Shown here: positions 53,401 through 62,508 of the stretch, one piece after another
How the letters are laid out: each line of letters opens with the position of its first letter
Position numbering within the stretch: the stretch's first letter is position 1
From: Ohtaekwangia sp.
GTDB lineage: Bacteria; Bacteroidota; Bacteroidia; Cytophagales; Cyclobacteriaceae
DNA length: 64,000 nucleotides
Assembly (NCBI GenBank): GCA_021155195.1
Contig: JAJNPV010000046.1
Span: forward strand, 1 to 64,000
Direction of reading: 5' to 3'
Position numbers and translations under genes: made by a program
The notes under the pieces: model-generated
Told to the model about the DNA's origin: nothing
The model's database searches: none
The model's input: the letters and a program-made list of their open reading frames with translations, nothing else

Positions 53401-53535
53401 GGACCGAATGTTTTCACTGAACAAATCTCCGCTGTAGCGCGAATCATCTGTTGCTTCTTCATTTTTACAACCAAAGAGGAGTGCCAGTCCAAAAAAAACA
53501 ATCAAAATCCGGCTGATCCGACTAATTGAATTCAT
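50455..53535 (-). CDS. PVC-type haem-binding dehydrogenase-like lipoprotein
   Basis: A 1026-residue lipoprotein (LFGC lipobox, about C23). The N-terminal half (about 45-400) is a quinoprotein-like propeller (DAKGRMWVTQSFEYPFPSS, PFGLAYDENGYVYSTDS, LGPDGALYIADFYN), followed by a HEAT-repeat helical part (about 410-890). The C-terminal cytochrome c domain has CGVCH near residue 910 and the axial Met in YTIMPDHFG. It should take electrons from a periplasmic sugar-like oxidation and pass them to a haem. The FG-GAP gene follows one base downstream. Substrate unknown. Confidence 0.85.
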   Translation of the reverse strand: MNSISRISRILIVFFGLALLFGCKNEEATDDSRYSGDLFSENIRSTDPQTAEQERLGFKLPPGFEIQLFASEPDIDKPINMTFDAKGRMWVTQSFEYPFPSSPGAKSTDRLTILEDTDHDGKADRFTEVADTLNIPIGVLPVMDGVVAFSVPNVYKFIDANHDGKPESKNKILGPFGFTDTHGMVSNFVRGYDGWVYACHGFTNLSAIAGSDGDSIKMISGNTFRFKLDGSRVEHMTFGQVNPFGLAYDENGYVYSTDSHSSPLYQLIRGGDYPHFAKQEIMAFGPDMKSFENEATALCGIAYYGDTKFPKEFQGNFFIGDAVSSRVHRYSWENKGSSPVGKSEIDFVKSADPWFRPVNIKLGPDGALYIADFYNAIIGHYEVPLGHPKRDKQRGRIWRITYKGEHNDIKDLTEANLNELVTAFDANNITTRMAAADQLADRVGKPAVEALKVVLNDQEVSASPQKYIHSLWVLYRLHALDEDILKKSLAHSSPLVRLHTLRILREWKSNQAEFQPLILNALKDSDPHVQRAAVELLMDYHDMSSVEAALSILHSAPAFDTHLIYTSRLVVRNLLRDNALMKQVAAKNWSAEDSSFIAGTLVDVNSEDAAMFLNNYVSKYEMPKGKTQLAYQQIIRFIPQRQIDATLKAARERQESDIEGKTNIFRGVKEGLAQRGATDKNSLLASWGTEIATELLKKYPSLDTLTSYEITSQQSYAIQLAGDYKVRALDPDLKVFLAKNPNNDLKTSALRSLLKMANDKSSFELAKELLLSDKTPIHLKKNVVTVLGESPGKATNDLLKEIKKAPADLEAVIATALANSPEGKQIVLDQVRNGSYLTRTLVDPRVEERMLQNISARQQKEYNELTANIEPISIERQALIDERLKAFKTFKASTIQFDSGARVFNNNCGVCHRKLTLSGIGPQLHGIGKRGAEAIAEKIIDPNRNISEAFRNYTITLKDGKVLTGLYRRDQGAVIVFGDLSGKEFSIPKKDIAEQKPSRYTIMPDHFGTTLSQQEFNVLITYLLTW

Positions 53536-53652
53536 AGGAAGGTAGTTAGAGTGAGTCTCCTTAAAAATAAGATTTATTTAAAGCGAAATGAAAGGGCAGT
53601 TCGCGATTTTGTTGGGCGGCAAAGGAAATCCAATACTGGTCGTAATCAGGAT

Positions 53653-54330
53653 TTAAAATTTTGGATGGCTGATAAGGTCTAATTGTTTGTTCGTTACCGG
53701 ATGAAGAAAAGACAATCTGCACGCATGAAGTGCAATTGAATTAGGATGATAAGGAATTGTAGAGCCATATAGGTTGTCACCAAGTATAGGACAACCTGTA
53801 TCTGATAATTGTGCACGAATCTGATGATACTTTCCCGTGTGGAGTTCGATGTCCCATAAAAATCTATCAGGTTTTAATTCAGACACTTCGTAGTTTAAAC
53901 TTGCCTTCTCTGAGTATTCAATTTCATGGTTATAAAGCACGGCCTTTTTCTTTTCCTTGCGATGCCAATGCTCCAATATTCCACGTATAATTTCAGGAGG
54001 TTGATGCGTAAGAGCCTGATAGTGTTTTTTCACTCTTCGTTGGGCAAATTGTTCACTTAAATTTTTCAGTACCGAACGTTGCTTTGCAAATAATACAATT
54101 CCACTTACCGGGCGGTCGAGCCGATGGATGTGTTGTGCGTAAAGTTCCTGGTCGGAGGGTAGTTTTGCTTTAAGGTACTTCTTGACCTCTTGCAGTAAGT
54201 TTGGATGGCCGTTTCGGTCGGGTTCCACCATTAACCCAGCAGGTTTATCGACTATAAGAATTACGTCATCTTCGTATAGTATAGAATTTGAAATATGGAT
54301 AAACTTTATGTCCAAATTTTGCGTTGTCAT
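53653..54330 (-). CDS. RluA-family pseudouridine synthase
   Basis: A 225-residue enzyme that isomerises uridine in RNA. The catalytic Asp sits in HRLDRPVSGIVLFAK (RLD motif). An early VDKPAGLMVEP segment, LHTGKYHQIRAQL and the ILGDNLYGS block complete the family core. It lacks the N-terminal S4 domain, as do some short RluA types. It is divergent from the sigma-factor gene, 158 bases away. Target position not predictable. Confidence 0.9.
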   Translation of the reverse strand: MTTQNLDIKFIHISNSILYEDDVILIVDKPAGLMVEPDRNGHPNLLQEVKKYLKAKLPSDQELYAQHIHRLDRPVSGIVLFAKQRSVLKNLSEQFAQRRVKKHYQALTHQPPEIIRGILEHWHRKEKKKAVLYNHEIEYSEKASLNYEVSELKPDRFLWDIELHTGKYHQIRAQLSDTGCPILGDNLYGSTIPYHPNSIALHACRLSFLHPVTNKQLDLISHPKF

Positions 54331-54488
54331 TATTTATTCGTATACTATGTAAGATGAAAAAGCTCTTTTAAGCCTTGTAAGTACGTTTTAACTCTATTTT
54401 AGGAGGAAACACATTTTGCAAACGTTTGATATAAACGCTTAAAAGAATCACAGTTTTATTTATTGATCACAAAAAAACACATTAACAC

Positions 54489-55355
54489 ATGCGCGCATTA
54501 AAAATAACTCAAAAAATTACCAATCGTGAATCTCAATCATTCGATAAATATTTAAGTGAAATAGCCAAAATTGACCTAATCACAGCGGAAGAAGAAGTAA
54601 ACCTGGCCAGGCGAATTCGTGAAGGCGATGAGGTTGCTTTGCAAAAATTAGTAAATGCAAACTTACGCTTTGTGGTTTCTGTAGCTAAGCAGTATCAGCA
54701 AGGTGGAATGACCTTGAGTGACTTGGTAAATGAAGGTAATTTGGGACTTATAAAAGCAGCTTCCCGCTTTGATGAAAAGCGTGGATTCAAATTTATCTCG
54801 TATGCGGTTTGGTGGATTCGTCAATCCATATTACAAGCACTTTCTGAGCAATCCAGAATTGTAAGGTTACCCTTGAATCGGATCGGCACATTGAATAAGA
54901 TGAATCAAACATTTGCCACCCTTGAGCAAAAATTTCAGCGCGAGCCTACTGTTGAAGAGTTGGCCGAGGTAATGGAAACCACGTCTGAGGAAATTGAAAA
55001 GATAGGAAATCACCGCGCGCGAAAAGTATCTATGGATGCTCCATTAGGCAATGATGGCGACAGCGGAACTTTAATGGATGTGATGGGCGATAATGATGCA
55101 GTTCAGCCTGATACAGACCTGATGACATCATCTTTGAAAAAGGAGATTGAATATTCTTTGTCACAACTCTCCTCAAGAGAGGCTGATGTGCTTTCCTTGT
55201 ACTATGGTCTTTCTGGCGGACATGCTTTATCGCTGCACGACATCAGCGAGAAATTTGATTTGAGCACGGAGCGTGTGAGGCAGATAAAAGAAAAGGCAAC
55301 GCGAAAACTTCGTAAGACAACAAGATTGGATGTGTTGAAATCCTATCTGGGATAA
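54489..55355 (+). CDS. rpoD: primary sigma factor RpoD/SigA (Bacteroidota type)
   Basis: A 288-residue sigma-70 factor with region 1.2 (SFDKYLSEIAKIDLITAEEEVNLARRIREGDE), regions 2.1-2.4 (LVNEGNLGLIKAASRFDEKRGFKFISYAVWWIRQSI), region 3 and region 4.2 (LSLHDISEKFDLSTERVRQIKEKATRKLR). The short form without a long region 1.1 is the housekeeping sigma of this phylum. It recognises the TTTG / TAnnTTTG promoters noted elsewhere in this window. It stands alone with a terminator directly downstream. Confidence 0.96.
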   Translation: MRALKITQKITNRESQSFDKYLSEIAKIDLITAEEEVNLARRIREGDEVALQKLVNANLRFVVSVAKQYQQGGMTLSDLVNEGNLGLIKAASRFDEKRGFKFISYAVWWIRQSILQALSEQSRIVRLPLNRIGTLNKMNQTFATLEQKFQREPTVEELAEVMETTSEEIEKIGNHRARKVSMDAPLGNDGDSGTLMDVMGDNDAVQPDTDLMTSSLKKEIEYSLSQLSSREADVLSLYYGLSGGHALSLHDISEKFDLSTERVRQIKEKATRKLRKTTRLDVLKSYLG

Positions 55356-55378
55356 TTGTATCCGAAAATCTAAGGAAG

Positions 55379-55413
55379 AGGCTGTTTCAAAATTTATTTG
55401 AACAGCCTTTTTT
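55379..55413 (+). terminator. rho-independent terminator of the sigma-factor gene
   Basis: AGGCTGTTTCAAA pairs with TTTGAACAGCCT (one extra T in the left arm) around a short AT loop and runs into TTTTTT. It starts 24 bases after the stop codon. Confidence 0.85.
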
Positions 55414-55499
55414 AATTTCAAACCGTTGCATAAAGTTTTATAAAAGATTCTCACATATTTCTGTGATCGCGTGAACCTTATTAGTTCGTCTTTGCGTTG

Positions 55500-55509
55500 A
55501 CAAATTTGT
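55500..55509. promoter_or_regulatory. small palindrome before the TetR gene (candidate operator)
   Basis: ACAAATTTGT at 55500-55509 is a perfect 10-base palindrome, extending imperfectly as TGACAAATTTGTTA. It ends 15 bases before the TetR-type regulator start, where an autoregulatory site is expected. It is short, so chance cannot be excluded. Confidence 0.3.
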
Positions 55510-55524
55510 TAAACAAAAAAGCTA

Positions 55525-56163
55525 ATGGAAGTGGGAGAGGTTCAGACCGAAAAGCTGATTAAGGAAAAGGCAAAATCCCTTTTCTTCCAGAAAGGTCTCC
55601 TTAATGCAACTACACAAGAAATCGCGGATGAGGCCGGAGTTAACAGAGCTCTTATTCACTATTACTTTCGCTCGCGTGAGATGATGCTCGATACACTTCT
55701 CGATGAAACACTCCTTGAGAAACGCGAGCGCGTGCGAAAGGTACTGTCAACTGATTTACCCTTTAAGAAGAAGATTGCAGGCTATATCAATGCCTTGATA
55801 GATTATGGATTAACCTATCCCTACCTCGATAATTTTATTATCAGCGAAACAGCAAGGAACCCGGGTAAAGTTCGAGAGTTTTGTTCAAAAGATAATGTGA
55901 AGTCAAGTGATCTTATTCGTGAGCAGCTGGAAAAAGAGATTAAAAACAAAACGTTAGCCCCCATATCTGCTGAACATTTTATGGTGAATCTATCATCGAT
56001 GTGTAATTATCCATTATTGGCTAAATCGGTACTACAAACTATTCATGGCATGACCGATTCTACCTATCGCAAATTTTTGCTTGAACGAAAGCAAATTATT
56101 TACAGAACAATTTTTAATGAAGAGATGCCAGATCCCCTTTTAGAAACAACCTTATCTATTTAA
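55525..56163 (+). CDS. TetR-family transcriptional regulator of the efflux operon
   Basis: A 212-residue regulator. The N-terminal helix-turn-helix spans about 12-55 (KAKSLFFQKGLLNATTQEIADEAGVNRALIHYYFRSREMML). The C-terminal helical ligand domain lacks recognisable family features. It is the first gene of a plus-strand operon with TolC, adaptor and RND pump (16, 19 and 36 bases apart), so it probably represses or tunes that operon in response to a pump substrate. Confidence 0.92.
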   Translation: MEVGEVQTEKLIKEKAKSLFFQKGLLNATTQEIADEAGVNRALIHYYFRSREMMLDTLLDETLLEKRERVRKVLSTDLPFKKKIAGYINALIDYGLTYPYLDNFIISETARNPGKVREFCSKDNVKSSDLIREQLEKEIKNKTLAPISAEHFMVNLSSMCNYPLLAKSVLQTIHGMTDSTYRKFLLERKQIIYRTIFNEEMPDPLLETTLSI

Positions 56164-56178
56164 GAAATTCCCTTTACT

Positions 56179-57513
56179 ATGTTATTGACTCTACTTAAGA
56201 CACGAGCCTATTTATACTCTTTGCTCTTGCTCATCCCCTCGATACTTCATGCACAAAATAATTCTCCGGATAGCCTTCTTCAGACTGCCTCTTTAAATAA
56301 GATTGTGGAGTATGCCTTAGTACATCAGCCTGCAGTAAAGCAGGCACAACTTGATGAGGAAATTACTCACAAAGCTATAAAGGGTAAGCTGGCAGATTGG
56401 TATCCTCAGGTAACGTTTAATTACAACTATCAACGATTTATTGATTTGCAGAAAACTGTGTTTAATGGAACAGTTATTCCAATTGGTGTAAACAATACTT
56501 CATATGCGCAGTTCACGGCTACTCAAACCATTTTTAATCGCGATGTTTTATTGGCCAGTAGCACAGCCTCAACAGTAAAAGTACAAGCTGAGCAAAATGT
56601 AAATAGAAGTAAGATTGATGTGGTGGTAAATGTTACCAAAGCATTTTATGATATGCTTACAACCAAGCAGCAAATTAAAGTAAATGAAGAATCTATTGTT
56701 CGATTGCAACGAAGTTTAAAGGATGCCAAGAGCCGATATAATAGTGGGATAGCTGATAAGACAGACTATAAGAGAGCAACTATTCTATTGGGTAATGCGC
56801 AAGCGGCCCTTAAAACAAGTATGGAGTTACTAAACTATAAACAAGAAATCTTAAAAACCCTTATTGGATATCCGGTTAATCACAATCTACCCCTTCAGTA
56901 TGATACGCTTGAAATGGAGAGTGAGATTTTTATAGACACACTCCAGGAAATTAATTATGCTGAAAATATTGACTACAAAATTCTCTACACACAGAAGGAA
57001 TTGCAAGAGGCCAATGTGAAGTACAGTAAATGGGCTTACATCCCTTCGCTTAATGCATTTGGAAATTATAATCTCAACTATCAAAATAATTCTTTTAGAG
57101 AATTGTACGATCAACGTTTTCCATATTCTTATGTAGGGGCAACACTCTCATTTCCATTGTTCCAAGGTGGGAAACGAGTTATGAAAGTGCAAGAACAAAA
57201 GTTAGCCAGCGAGCGCCTCGACTTAAGTCTAACCAACATGGAAAATAGCTTGATGACTGAATACACCCGTGCACTGTCATCTTACAAAAGCAATCTTAAA
57301 AACTATCTTACACAAAAGGAGAATGCAGAATTTGCCAAAGAAGTGTATGATGTTATTGAACTGCAATACAGAAATGGCGTGCGTACTTACCTGGATGTAA
57401 CAGTAGCAGAAAGTGATCTTCGCACCACACGCATTAATTATTTCAATGCGCTTTCTGCCGTGTTGGCAAGTAAAATGGATGTTTTGCGGGCACTCGGTCA
57501 AATCAATTATTAA
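56179..57513 (+). CDS. TolC-like outer-membrane efflux channel (multidrug type)
   Basis: A 444-residue outer-membrane factor. Signal peptide cleaved near LHAQ (residue 25). Two coiled-coil halves (about 130-240 and 340-440), with TKAFYDMLTTKQQIKVNEESIVRL and YDVIELQYRNGVRTYLDVTVAESDL, form the periplasmic tunnel. It starts 16 bases after the TetR gene and precedes the adaptor by 19 bases. Length and repeats match the family. Confidence 0.93.
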   Translation: MLLTLLKTRAYLYSLLLLIPSILHAQNNSPDSLLQTASLNKIVEYALVHQPAVKQAQLDEEITHKAIKGKLADWYPQVTFNYNYQRFIDLQKTVFNGTVIPIGVNNTSYAQFTATQTIFNRDVLLASSTASTVKVQAEQNVNRSKIDVVVNVTKAFYDMLTTKQQIKVNEESIVRLQRSLKDAKSRYNSGIADKTDYKRATILLGNAQAALKTSMELLNYKQEILKTLIGYPVNHNLPLQYDTLEMESEIFIDTLQEINYAENIDYKILYTQKELQEANVKYSKWAYIPSLNAFGNYNLNYQNNSFRELYDQRFPYSYVGATLSFPLFQGGKRVMKVQEQKLASERLDLSLTNMENSLMTEYTRALSSYKSNLKNYLTQKENAEFAKEVYDVIELQYRNGVRTYLDVTVAESDLRTTRINYFNALSAVLASKMDVLRALGQINY

Positions 57514-57531
57514 ATTAGAAAAATCAATTAT

Positions 57532-58644
57532 ATGTTAAAGAATTTATCATACAGCTTTTCCTTTGGATTATTACTTATCGTTAGCGCTTGCGGAAACAAG
57601 AATCAGCAGGCCATGCAAGGGCCACCACCAGTACCAGTAGTTGTGCAGCAGGTGGCGGCTACCGCGGCCTCTTACTATGATGAGTATCCGGCTATTGTTA
57701 AAGCAGTAAGCGAAGTAGAATTGCGCGCTCAGGTGAATGGCTATATTACAGGTATTCATTTTAAGGAAGGTGAAAAAGTAAGGAAGGGTCAGAAATTATA
57801 TTCCATCGATCAACAACAATCACAAGCCGCCTATAACCAGGCAGTAGCTAATTTAGCAATGCAGGAATCAAATCTTGAGCGCGCAAAGAAAGATGTGGTT
57901 CGCTACCGTGAGTTGGATAAGCAAGATGCCATAGCAAAACAACAAGTGGATTATGCTGAAGCAACATATGCTGCTGCTTTAAATCAAGTAGAAGCCGCTA
58001 AAGCTACTGTTCAGAATGTTCAAACAAATGTACGCTATTCAACAATAGTTGCTCCCTTTGATGGAACCATAGGAATATCGCAAGTTCGATTGGGCACCTC
58101 AGTATCGCCCGGCCAAACCCTGTTAAATACTATCTCCTCCGATGATCCTGTAGCTGTTGATATAACGGTGGATCAAAGCGAGATTTATCGATACACAAAT
58201 TTGTTAGCTCAAAAGCAGCTAAAGAATGACTCCACATTCAGGCTTGCATTCCGCGATCAGCTTTATCCCGAGTCAGGGAAGATTAGTATTATTGATCGGG
58301 CGGTTGACCCACAAACAGGAACAATAAAAATGCGATTGGAATTTCCAAATCCCAATCACACGTTACGCGTGGGTATGAGTGGTACCTTAAAAGTCCTATC
58401 AACCTCTATCTCCTCTATTGTTATTCCTTACAAAGCAATCAACGAGCAGTTGGGAGAGTTCTTTGTGTATATGCCCGACAGCTTGAAAGCAACGCAGCGT
58501 AAAGTTGTGTTGGGAAGACAGGTGGGTAAGAACATCATTATCAAGGAAGGATTAAAAGAGGGAGAGTATATTATTACCGAAGGTATTCAAAGTCTCCGCG
58601 AGGGTGCTGCTATTAATGTAGCCCAGGCATCAGTAAAAAAATAG
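57532..58644 (+). CDS. RND efflux periplasmic adaptor (AcrA/MexA type)
   Basis: A 370-residue lipoprotein (SAC lipobox, about C20), with lipoyl half-domains (VEVRAQVNGYITGIHFKEGEKV-like start and VAPFDGTIGISQVRLGTSV), a helical hairpin of alternating Gln, Ala, Glu and Lys between them, and a C-terminal beta-barrel with a membrane-proximal domain (LRVGMSGTLKVLS). It bridges the RND pump and the TolC-like channel. The following pump gene starts 36 bases downstream. Confidence 0.94.
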   Translation: MLKNLSYSFSFGLLLIVSACGNKNQQAMQGPPPVPVVVQQVAATAASYYDEYPAIVKAVSEVELRAQVNGYITGIHFKEGEKVRKGQKLYSIDQQQSQAAYNQAVANLAMQESNLERAKKDVVRYRELDKQDAIAKQQVDYAEATYAAALNQVEAAKATVQNVQTNVRYSTIVAPFDGTIGISQVRLGTSVSPGQTLLNTISSDDPVAVDITVDQSEIYRYTNLLAQKQLKNDSTFRLAFRDQLYPESGKISIIDRAVDPQTGTIKMRLEFPNPNHTLRVGMSGTLKVLSTSISSIVIPYKAINEQLGEFFVYMPDSLKATQRKVVLGRQVGKNIIIKEGLKEGEYIITEGIQSLREGAAINVAQASVKK

Positions 58645-58679
58645 TGTGAAGGAATTATAATTTCTATTAATAGCCAGCA

Positions 58680-61600
58680 ATGATTTCAGATGTATTTATA
58701 AAGAGACCGGTCACGTCTATAGTGGCCTCGTTAGTGATTGTGCTCGTAGGATTAATTGCAATGACCACATTGCCAATCTCTCAATATCCTGATATAACAC
58801 CACCTACCGTTGCCATCAATGGAATTTATGTGGGTGCCGATGCTCAAACCGTTGAGCAGACCACCACCACCGCCATTGAAGCACAAGTGAATGGAACCCC
58901 GGGCATGTCGTACATGACCAGCAATAGCACAGCAAGTGGGGTAAGCAGTATCACCGTAACATTTGATATTGGGACTAACATTGATATTGCTACGTTGGAT
59001 GTGCAGAATCGTGTGAGCGTTGCAGAGCCAGCATTACCGGAAATTGTAAAGAGGCTCGGTCTTACCGTGCGAAAGCGGAATCCAAGTATTTTCTTAGCGT
59101 TAGCATTATATTCCCCTAACGGAACGCATGATGCAACCTTTCTTGGAAACTTTGCCAACGTATATTTAAAAGATGCGTTACTCCGCGTGAAAGGAGTGGG
59201 CGATATCTTTTCGGTGGGTGATGATTTTGGAATGCGCATCTGGTTAAACCCGGATAAGCTTGCCAGTTTAGGCATTACACCGCAAGAGGTTAATGCAGCG
59301 CTTCAAGAGCAAAACTTACAAATAGGAGCCGGATCCATCGGTGGAACGCCACAACCCAGCAATCAGGCATTTGAATATAACGTGCTTACCAACAGTCGCA
59401 TTAGCAAAGTAGAAGATTTTGAAAACATAATTGTGCGATCAAATCCGGCTCAGGGCAATCTGGTTTATTTAAAAGATATCGCACGTGTGGAACTGGCAAA
59501 ATTCAGTTATGGAAATCATCCGTTTACGATGGGGCATCCGGCTGCATTTATGCTTTTATATTTAGCACCTGGGGCTAATGCATTATCTACCAATGAAGGT
59601 GTAACCAAAGCACTCGTTGAGTTAAAAAAGAACTTCCCTAAAGATGTTGATTATTTGATTCCTGTTGAAACAACATCCGTTGTTCAAATTTCTATTGAAG
59701 AAGTTATTTATACATTACTGGAAGCATTGGCCCTTGTTGTGTTAGTGGTGTTTCTTTTCTTACAAAACTGGCGGGCAACCTTGATTCCGGTGCTCGCTAT
59801 TCCTGTTTCTTTGATTGGTACGTTCATCTTCTTTATTCCTTTTGGGTTTACAATTAACACATTAACACTTTTTGCCTTTGTATTAGCCATTGGTATTGTG
59901 GTGGATGATGCTATTGTGGTGGTGGAAGCCATTCAACATAATATGGATCATTATAAACTTTCGGCAAAGGACGCCACTACACGAGCCATGAAGGAAATCT
60001 CAGCACCGGTTATTGCCATTGCATTAATTCTTGCGGCTGTGTTTGTTCCTGTTGGATTTATTCCGGGCATTGTAGGGAAATTATATCAGCAGTTCGCAAT
60101 TACAATTGCCGTATCGGTGATGATCTCCGCGTTTGTGGCACTATCGCTAACACCGGCATTGAGTATGCTTTTGTTGAAGCCATCGGATGTTGAGGGGAAG
60201 AAGAATTTCTTAGATCGTTTTTTTGCACGATTTAATCATTGGTTCGATAGGGTGACGAATTCATATACGCGTGGAGTTCACACCTGGATAAAAAAGACAC
60301 CGTATGTGCTGGTGATGATGGTGTGTTTGTTTGTGGGATTGTATGTCATGTTCAATAATAAACCAACCGGATTCATTCCCACCGAAGATGAGAAGCGGAT
60401 GTTTGTAACCTACGAAATGCCAGAGGGCACTTCCACCACCAGAAACATAGAGATGCAATTGGAATTACAAAAACGCATCATGGAAATTCCGGCAGTAAAA
60501 GTGGTAGGTGGCCTTGCAGGATTAAACATTCTTAGCTTTTCAAATAAATCAAATGTGGGTACCCTGTTTGTAAACCTGAAACACTGGAATGATCGCGATT
60601 TGAAAACTGAAAGTGTGCCAATGGTTATGGCAGAAATACAAAAACGTACGGCTGACATAAAAGAAGCACGCATCTTAGTTATTGCTCCACCCGCTATTCC
60701 GGGACTGGGGCAGTCATCGGGGTTTACCTTTGAACTGCAACAAACAACAAGCACCGATAACATTAATGAGTTTGAAGGTGTGATGCGTACGTTTTTAGCT
60801 GCTGTAAACCAACGCCCAGAAATTGCAGTAGCTTATTCCTTTTTCTCTGCACGAACGCCCAGTTACAAAGTGGACCTCGATCGGGAAAAGGCTAAGAAGC
60901 TGGGAGTTTCTGTTGCCGAAGCGTATAGCACATTGTCTACATTGTTGGGAAGTAGCTATATAAATGATTTCAATATTTATGGTAGAAACTTTCGGGTAGT
61001 ATCGCAGGCCGATACAGCCTTCCGCAAAGACATAAAAGATATTGGTAAATACCATGTTCGTAATAACCAGGGTAACATGGTTCCGCTAAGTGCATTGATT
61101 ACTACATCGGTTATTGAAACACCTGCTTTAGTATCTCACTTTAACATTTATCGCTCTGCCGAAATCATGGGTTCCGCCAAACCGGGTTATAGCAGCGGCC
61201 AGGCTATCCAGGCATTGAAGGAAGTAGCAGCTCAGACCCTGCCGGTAGGATATGGTTATGAATTTGGAGGCATGAGCCGGGAGGAAATTATTGCAGGCAA
61301 TAGCACAGGGTTGATTTTTGCAATCTCCATCGTATTTGTGTTTTTGTTTCTTGCTGCACTTTATGAAAGCTGGTCGGTTCCGTTTTCAGTTTTATTTGCT
61401 GTGCCCATTGGTGCATTTGGATCCATTCTCACATTAACATTGCTACCCAACCTTACGAATAATATTTATGCACAAATTGGATTGATAACGCTGATTGGAC
61501 TTGCCGCCAAGAATGCAATTCTTATTGTTGAGTTTGCCAAAGAGCGGGTGGATAGGGGAATGGAAATAATTCAGGCAACGCTTGAGGCGGTACAACTTCG

Positions 61601-61838
61601 TTTGCGACCTATTCTTATGACCTCGCTTGCTTTTATTTTGGGAGTTATGCCATTAGCATTCTCGGCAGGTGCAGGAGCAGAAGCCCGAAAGACTATTGGT
61701 TGGACAGTAGCTGGAGGAATGTTGGCAGCGAGTTCGTTGGCGATCTTTGTAGTGCCCGTGCTCTTTGTTATGATTACAAAGATTGCCTTTAGAAGAAAGA
61801 ATAAGAAGTTAATTGAAGATCAGCTGCCACTAAGCTAA
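58680..61838 (+). CDS. RND multidrug efflux pump (AcrB/HAE1 type)
   Basis: A 1052-residue inner-membrane transporter with 12 transmembrane segments and two large periplasmic loops. The N-terminus MISDVFIKRPVTSIVASLVIVLVG, the TM4 proton-relay motif GIVVDDAIVVVEAI with paired Asp, and TM10 GLAAKNAILIVEFAKE with Lys are typical of hydrophobe/amphiphile exporters, not heavy-metal pumps. It is intact, in contrast with the split CusA-like pump upstream in the window. It exports drugs or lipophilic compounds with the adaptor and channel. A strong terminator follows. Confidence 0.96.
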   Translation: MISDVFIKRPVTSIVASLVIVLVGLIAMTTLPISQYPDITPPTVAINGIYVGADAQTVEQTTTTAIEAQVNGTPGMSYMTSNSTASGVSSITVTFDIGTNIDIATLDVQNRVSVAEPALPEIVKRLGLTVRKRNPSIFLALALYSPNGTHDATFLGNFANVYLKDALLRVKGVGDIFSVGDDFGMRIWLNPDKLASLGITPQEVNAALQEQNLQIGAGSIGGTPQPSNQAFEYNVLTNSRISKVEDFENIIVRSNPAQGNLVYLKDIARVELAKFSYGNHPFTMGHPAAFMLLYLAPGANALSTNEGVTKALVELKKNFPKDVDYLIPVETTSVVQISIEEVIYTLLEALALVVLVVFLFLQNWRATLIPVLAIPVSLIGTFIFFIPFGFTINTLTLFAFVLAIGIVVDDAIVVVEAIQHNMDHYKLSAKDATTRAMKEISAPVIAIALILAAVFVPVGFIPGIVGKLYQQFAITIAVSVMISAFVALSLTPALSMLLLKPSDVEGKKNFLDRFFARFNHWFDRVTNSYTRGVHTWIKKTPYVLVMMVCLFVGLYVMFNNKPTGFIPTEDEKRMFVTYEMPEGTSTTRNIEMQLELQKRIMEIPAVKVVGGLAGLNILSFSNKSNVGTLFVNLKHWNDRDLKTESVPMVMAEIQKRTADIKEARILVIAPPAIPGLGQSSGFTFELQQTTSTDNINEFEGVMRTFLAAVNQRPEIAVAYSFFSARTPSYKVDLDREKAKKLGVSVAEAYSTLSTLLGSSYINDFNIYGRNFRVVSQADTAFRKDIKDIGKYHVRNNQGNMVPLSALITTSVIETPALVSHFNIYRSAEIMGSAKPGYSSGQAIQALKEVAAQTLPVGYGYEFGGMSREEIIAGNSTGLIFAISIVFVFLFLAALYESWSVPFSVLFAVPIGAFGSILTLTLLPNLTNNIYAQIGLITLIGLAAKNAILIVEFAKERVDRGMEIIQATLEAVQLRLRPILMTSLAFILGVMPLAFSAGAGAEARKTIGWTVAGGMLAASSLAIFVVPVLFVMITKIAFRRKNKKLIEDQLPLS

Positions 61839-61850
61839 GTTGTGTACCTC

Positions 61851-61890
61851 AAAAATTGCTGATTCGATATTTCCGAATCAGCAATTTTTT
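61851..61890 (+). terminator. bidirectional-looking terminator after the efflux operon
   Basis: AAAAATTGCTGATTCG (61851-61866) pairs perfectly over 16 bases with 61874-61889 around a 7-base loop, with an A-tract before and a T-tract after. It starts 13 bases after the pump's stop. The remaining gap to 62017 shows nothing further. Confidence 0.9.
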
Positions 61891-62017
61891 GTTGTTTGAA
61901 TTATCTCCGAACAGAAAATCTTCCCTCCAAGCTGTTCGTCCTGCTTAATGCACGTGCATAGAGAATGCGTTCATTCTCATTTCAATTTCAGCAAGATTGA
62001 GTCATCATTTCAACATT

Positions 62018-62476
62018 ATGGCAGCACAACTTCCTGATCTTATTTGGCTTGACGGAACACAAATGGATTTGTACTCTAACCCCTTGGAGCAATACTGGCC
62101 TCAGGATAGTAAACGGCCTGCTTTTCAAACGGTAAGCGAATGTAAGCGTGGTTATGTTGCTACCTGGGAAATACGGGACAACATACTCTTGCTAAAAAGC
62201 CTGGAAGCGAAGATCACAAAACGATACTTTTTATTCTGGAAAAAAATCATTCCCTATTCACTGAAAATGCTTTTTAAGAAGGCTGGCGACCGTGCTGTAA
62301 TGGCCACGTGGTTTACGGGTAAAATCAGAATCCCACAAGGCAATAGAACCTATTATGTACATGAAGGTTACGATTCGCGGTTTGAACGTGAAACACTTAT
62401 TACGATTGATAAAGCTAAAGTGACAAAGACGGTTGTACTGGATTATACCAGGCAAGAGCTGGTTGTTGCTGGGTAA
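62018..62476 (+). CDS. hypothetical protein
   Basis: A 152-residue protein without signal peptide or membrane segment and with no recognised family. It opens with Asp/Leu/Trp-rich strands (LPDLIWLDGTQMD, NPLEQYWPQ), then a WEIRDNILLLKSLEAKI strand pair and a KRYFLFWKKIIP segment. It ends in beta strands (YYVHEGYDSRFERETLITI). Probably a soluble beta-rich protein. ATG 62018 was chosen over TTG 61997. Its neighbours are the efflux operon (terminated) and a convergent SET gene, so context says nothing. Confidence 0.65.
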   Translation: MAAQLPDLIWLDGTQMDLYSNPLEQYWPQDSKRPAFQTVSECKRGYVATWEIRDNILLLKSLEAKITKRYFLFWKKIIPYSLKMLFKKAGDRAVMATWFTGKIRIPQGNRTYYVHEGYDSRFERETLITIDKAKVTKTVVLDYTRQELVVAG

Positions 62477-62508
62477 TGTTAATATTGATTACGCAGGGTG
62501 ATTAACCC

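Noticed and set aside
54411..54435. CAAACGTTTG palindrome upstream of the sigma-factor gene as regulatory site
   Set aside because: It is only 10 bases long in an AT-rich leader, with no repeat or matching copy elsewhere in the window. Chance occurrence is likely.
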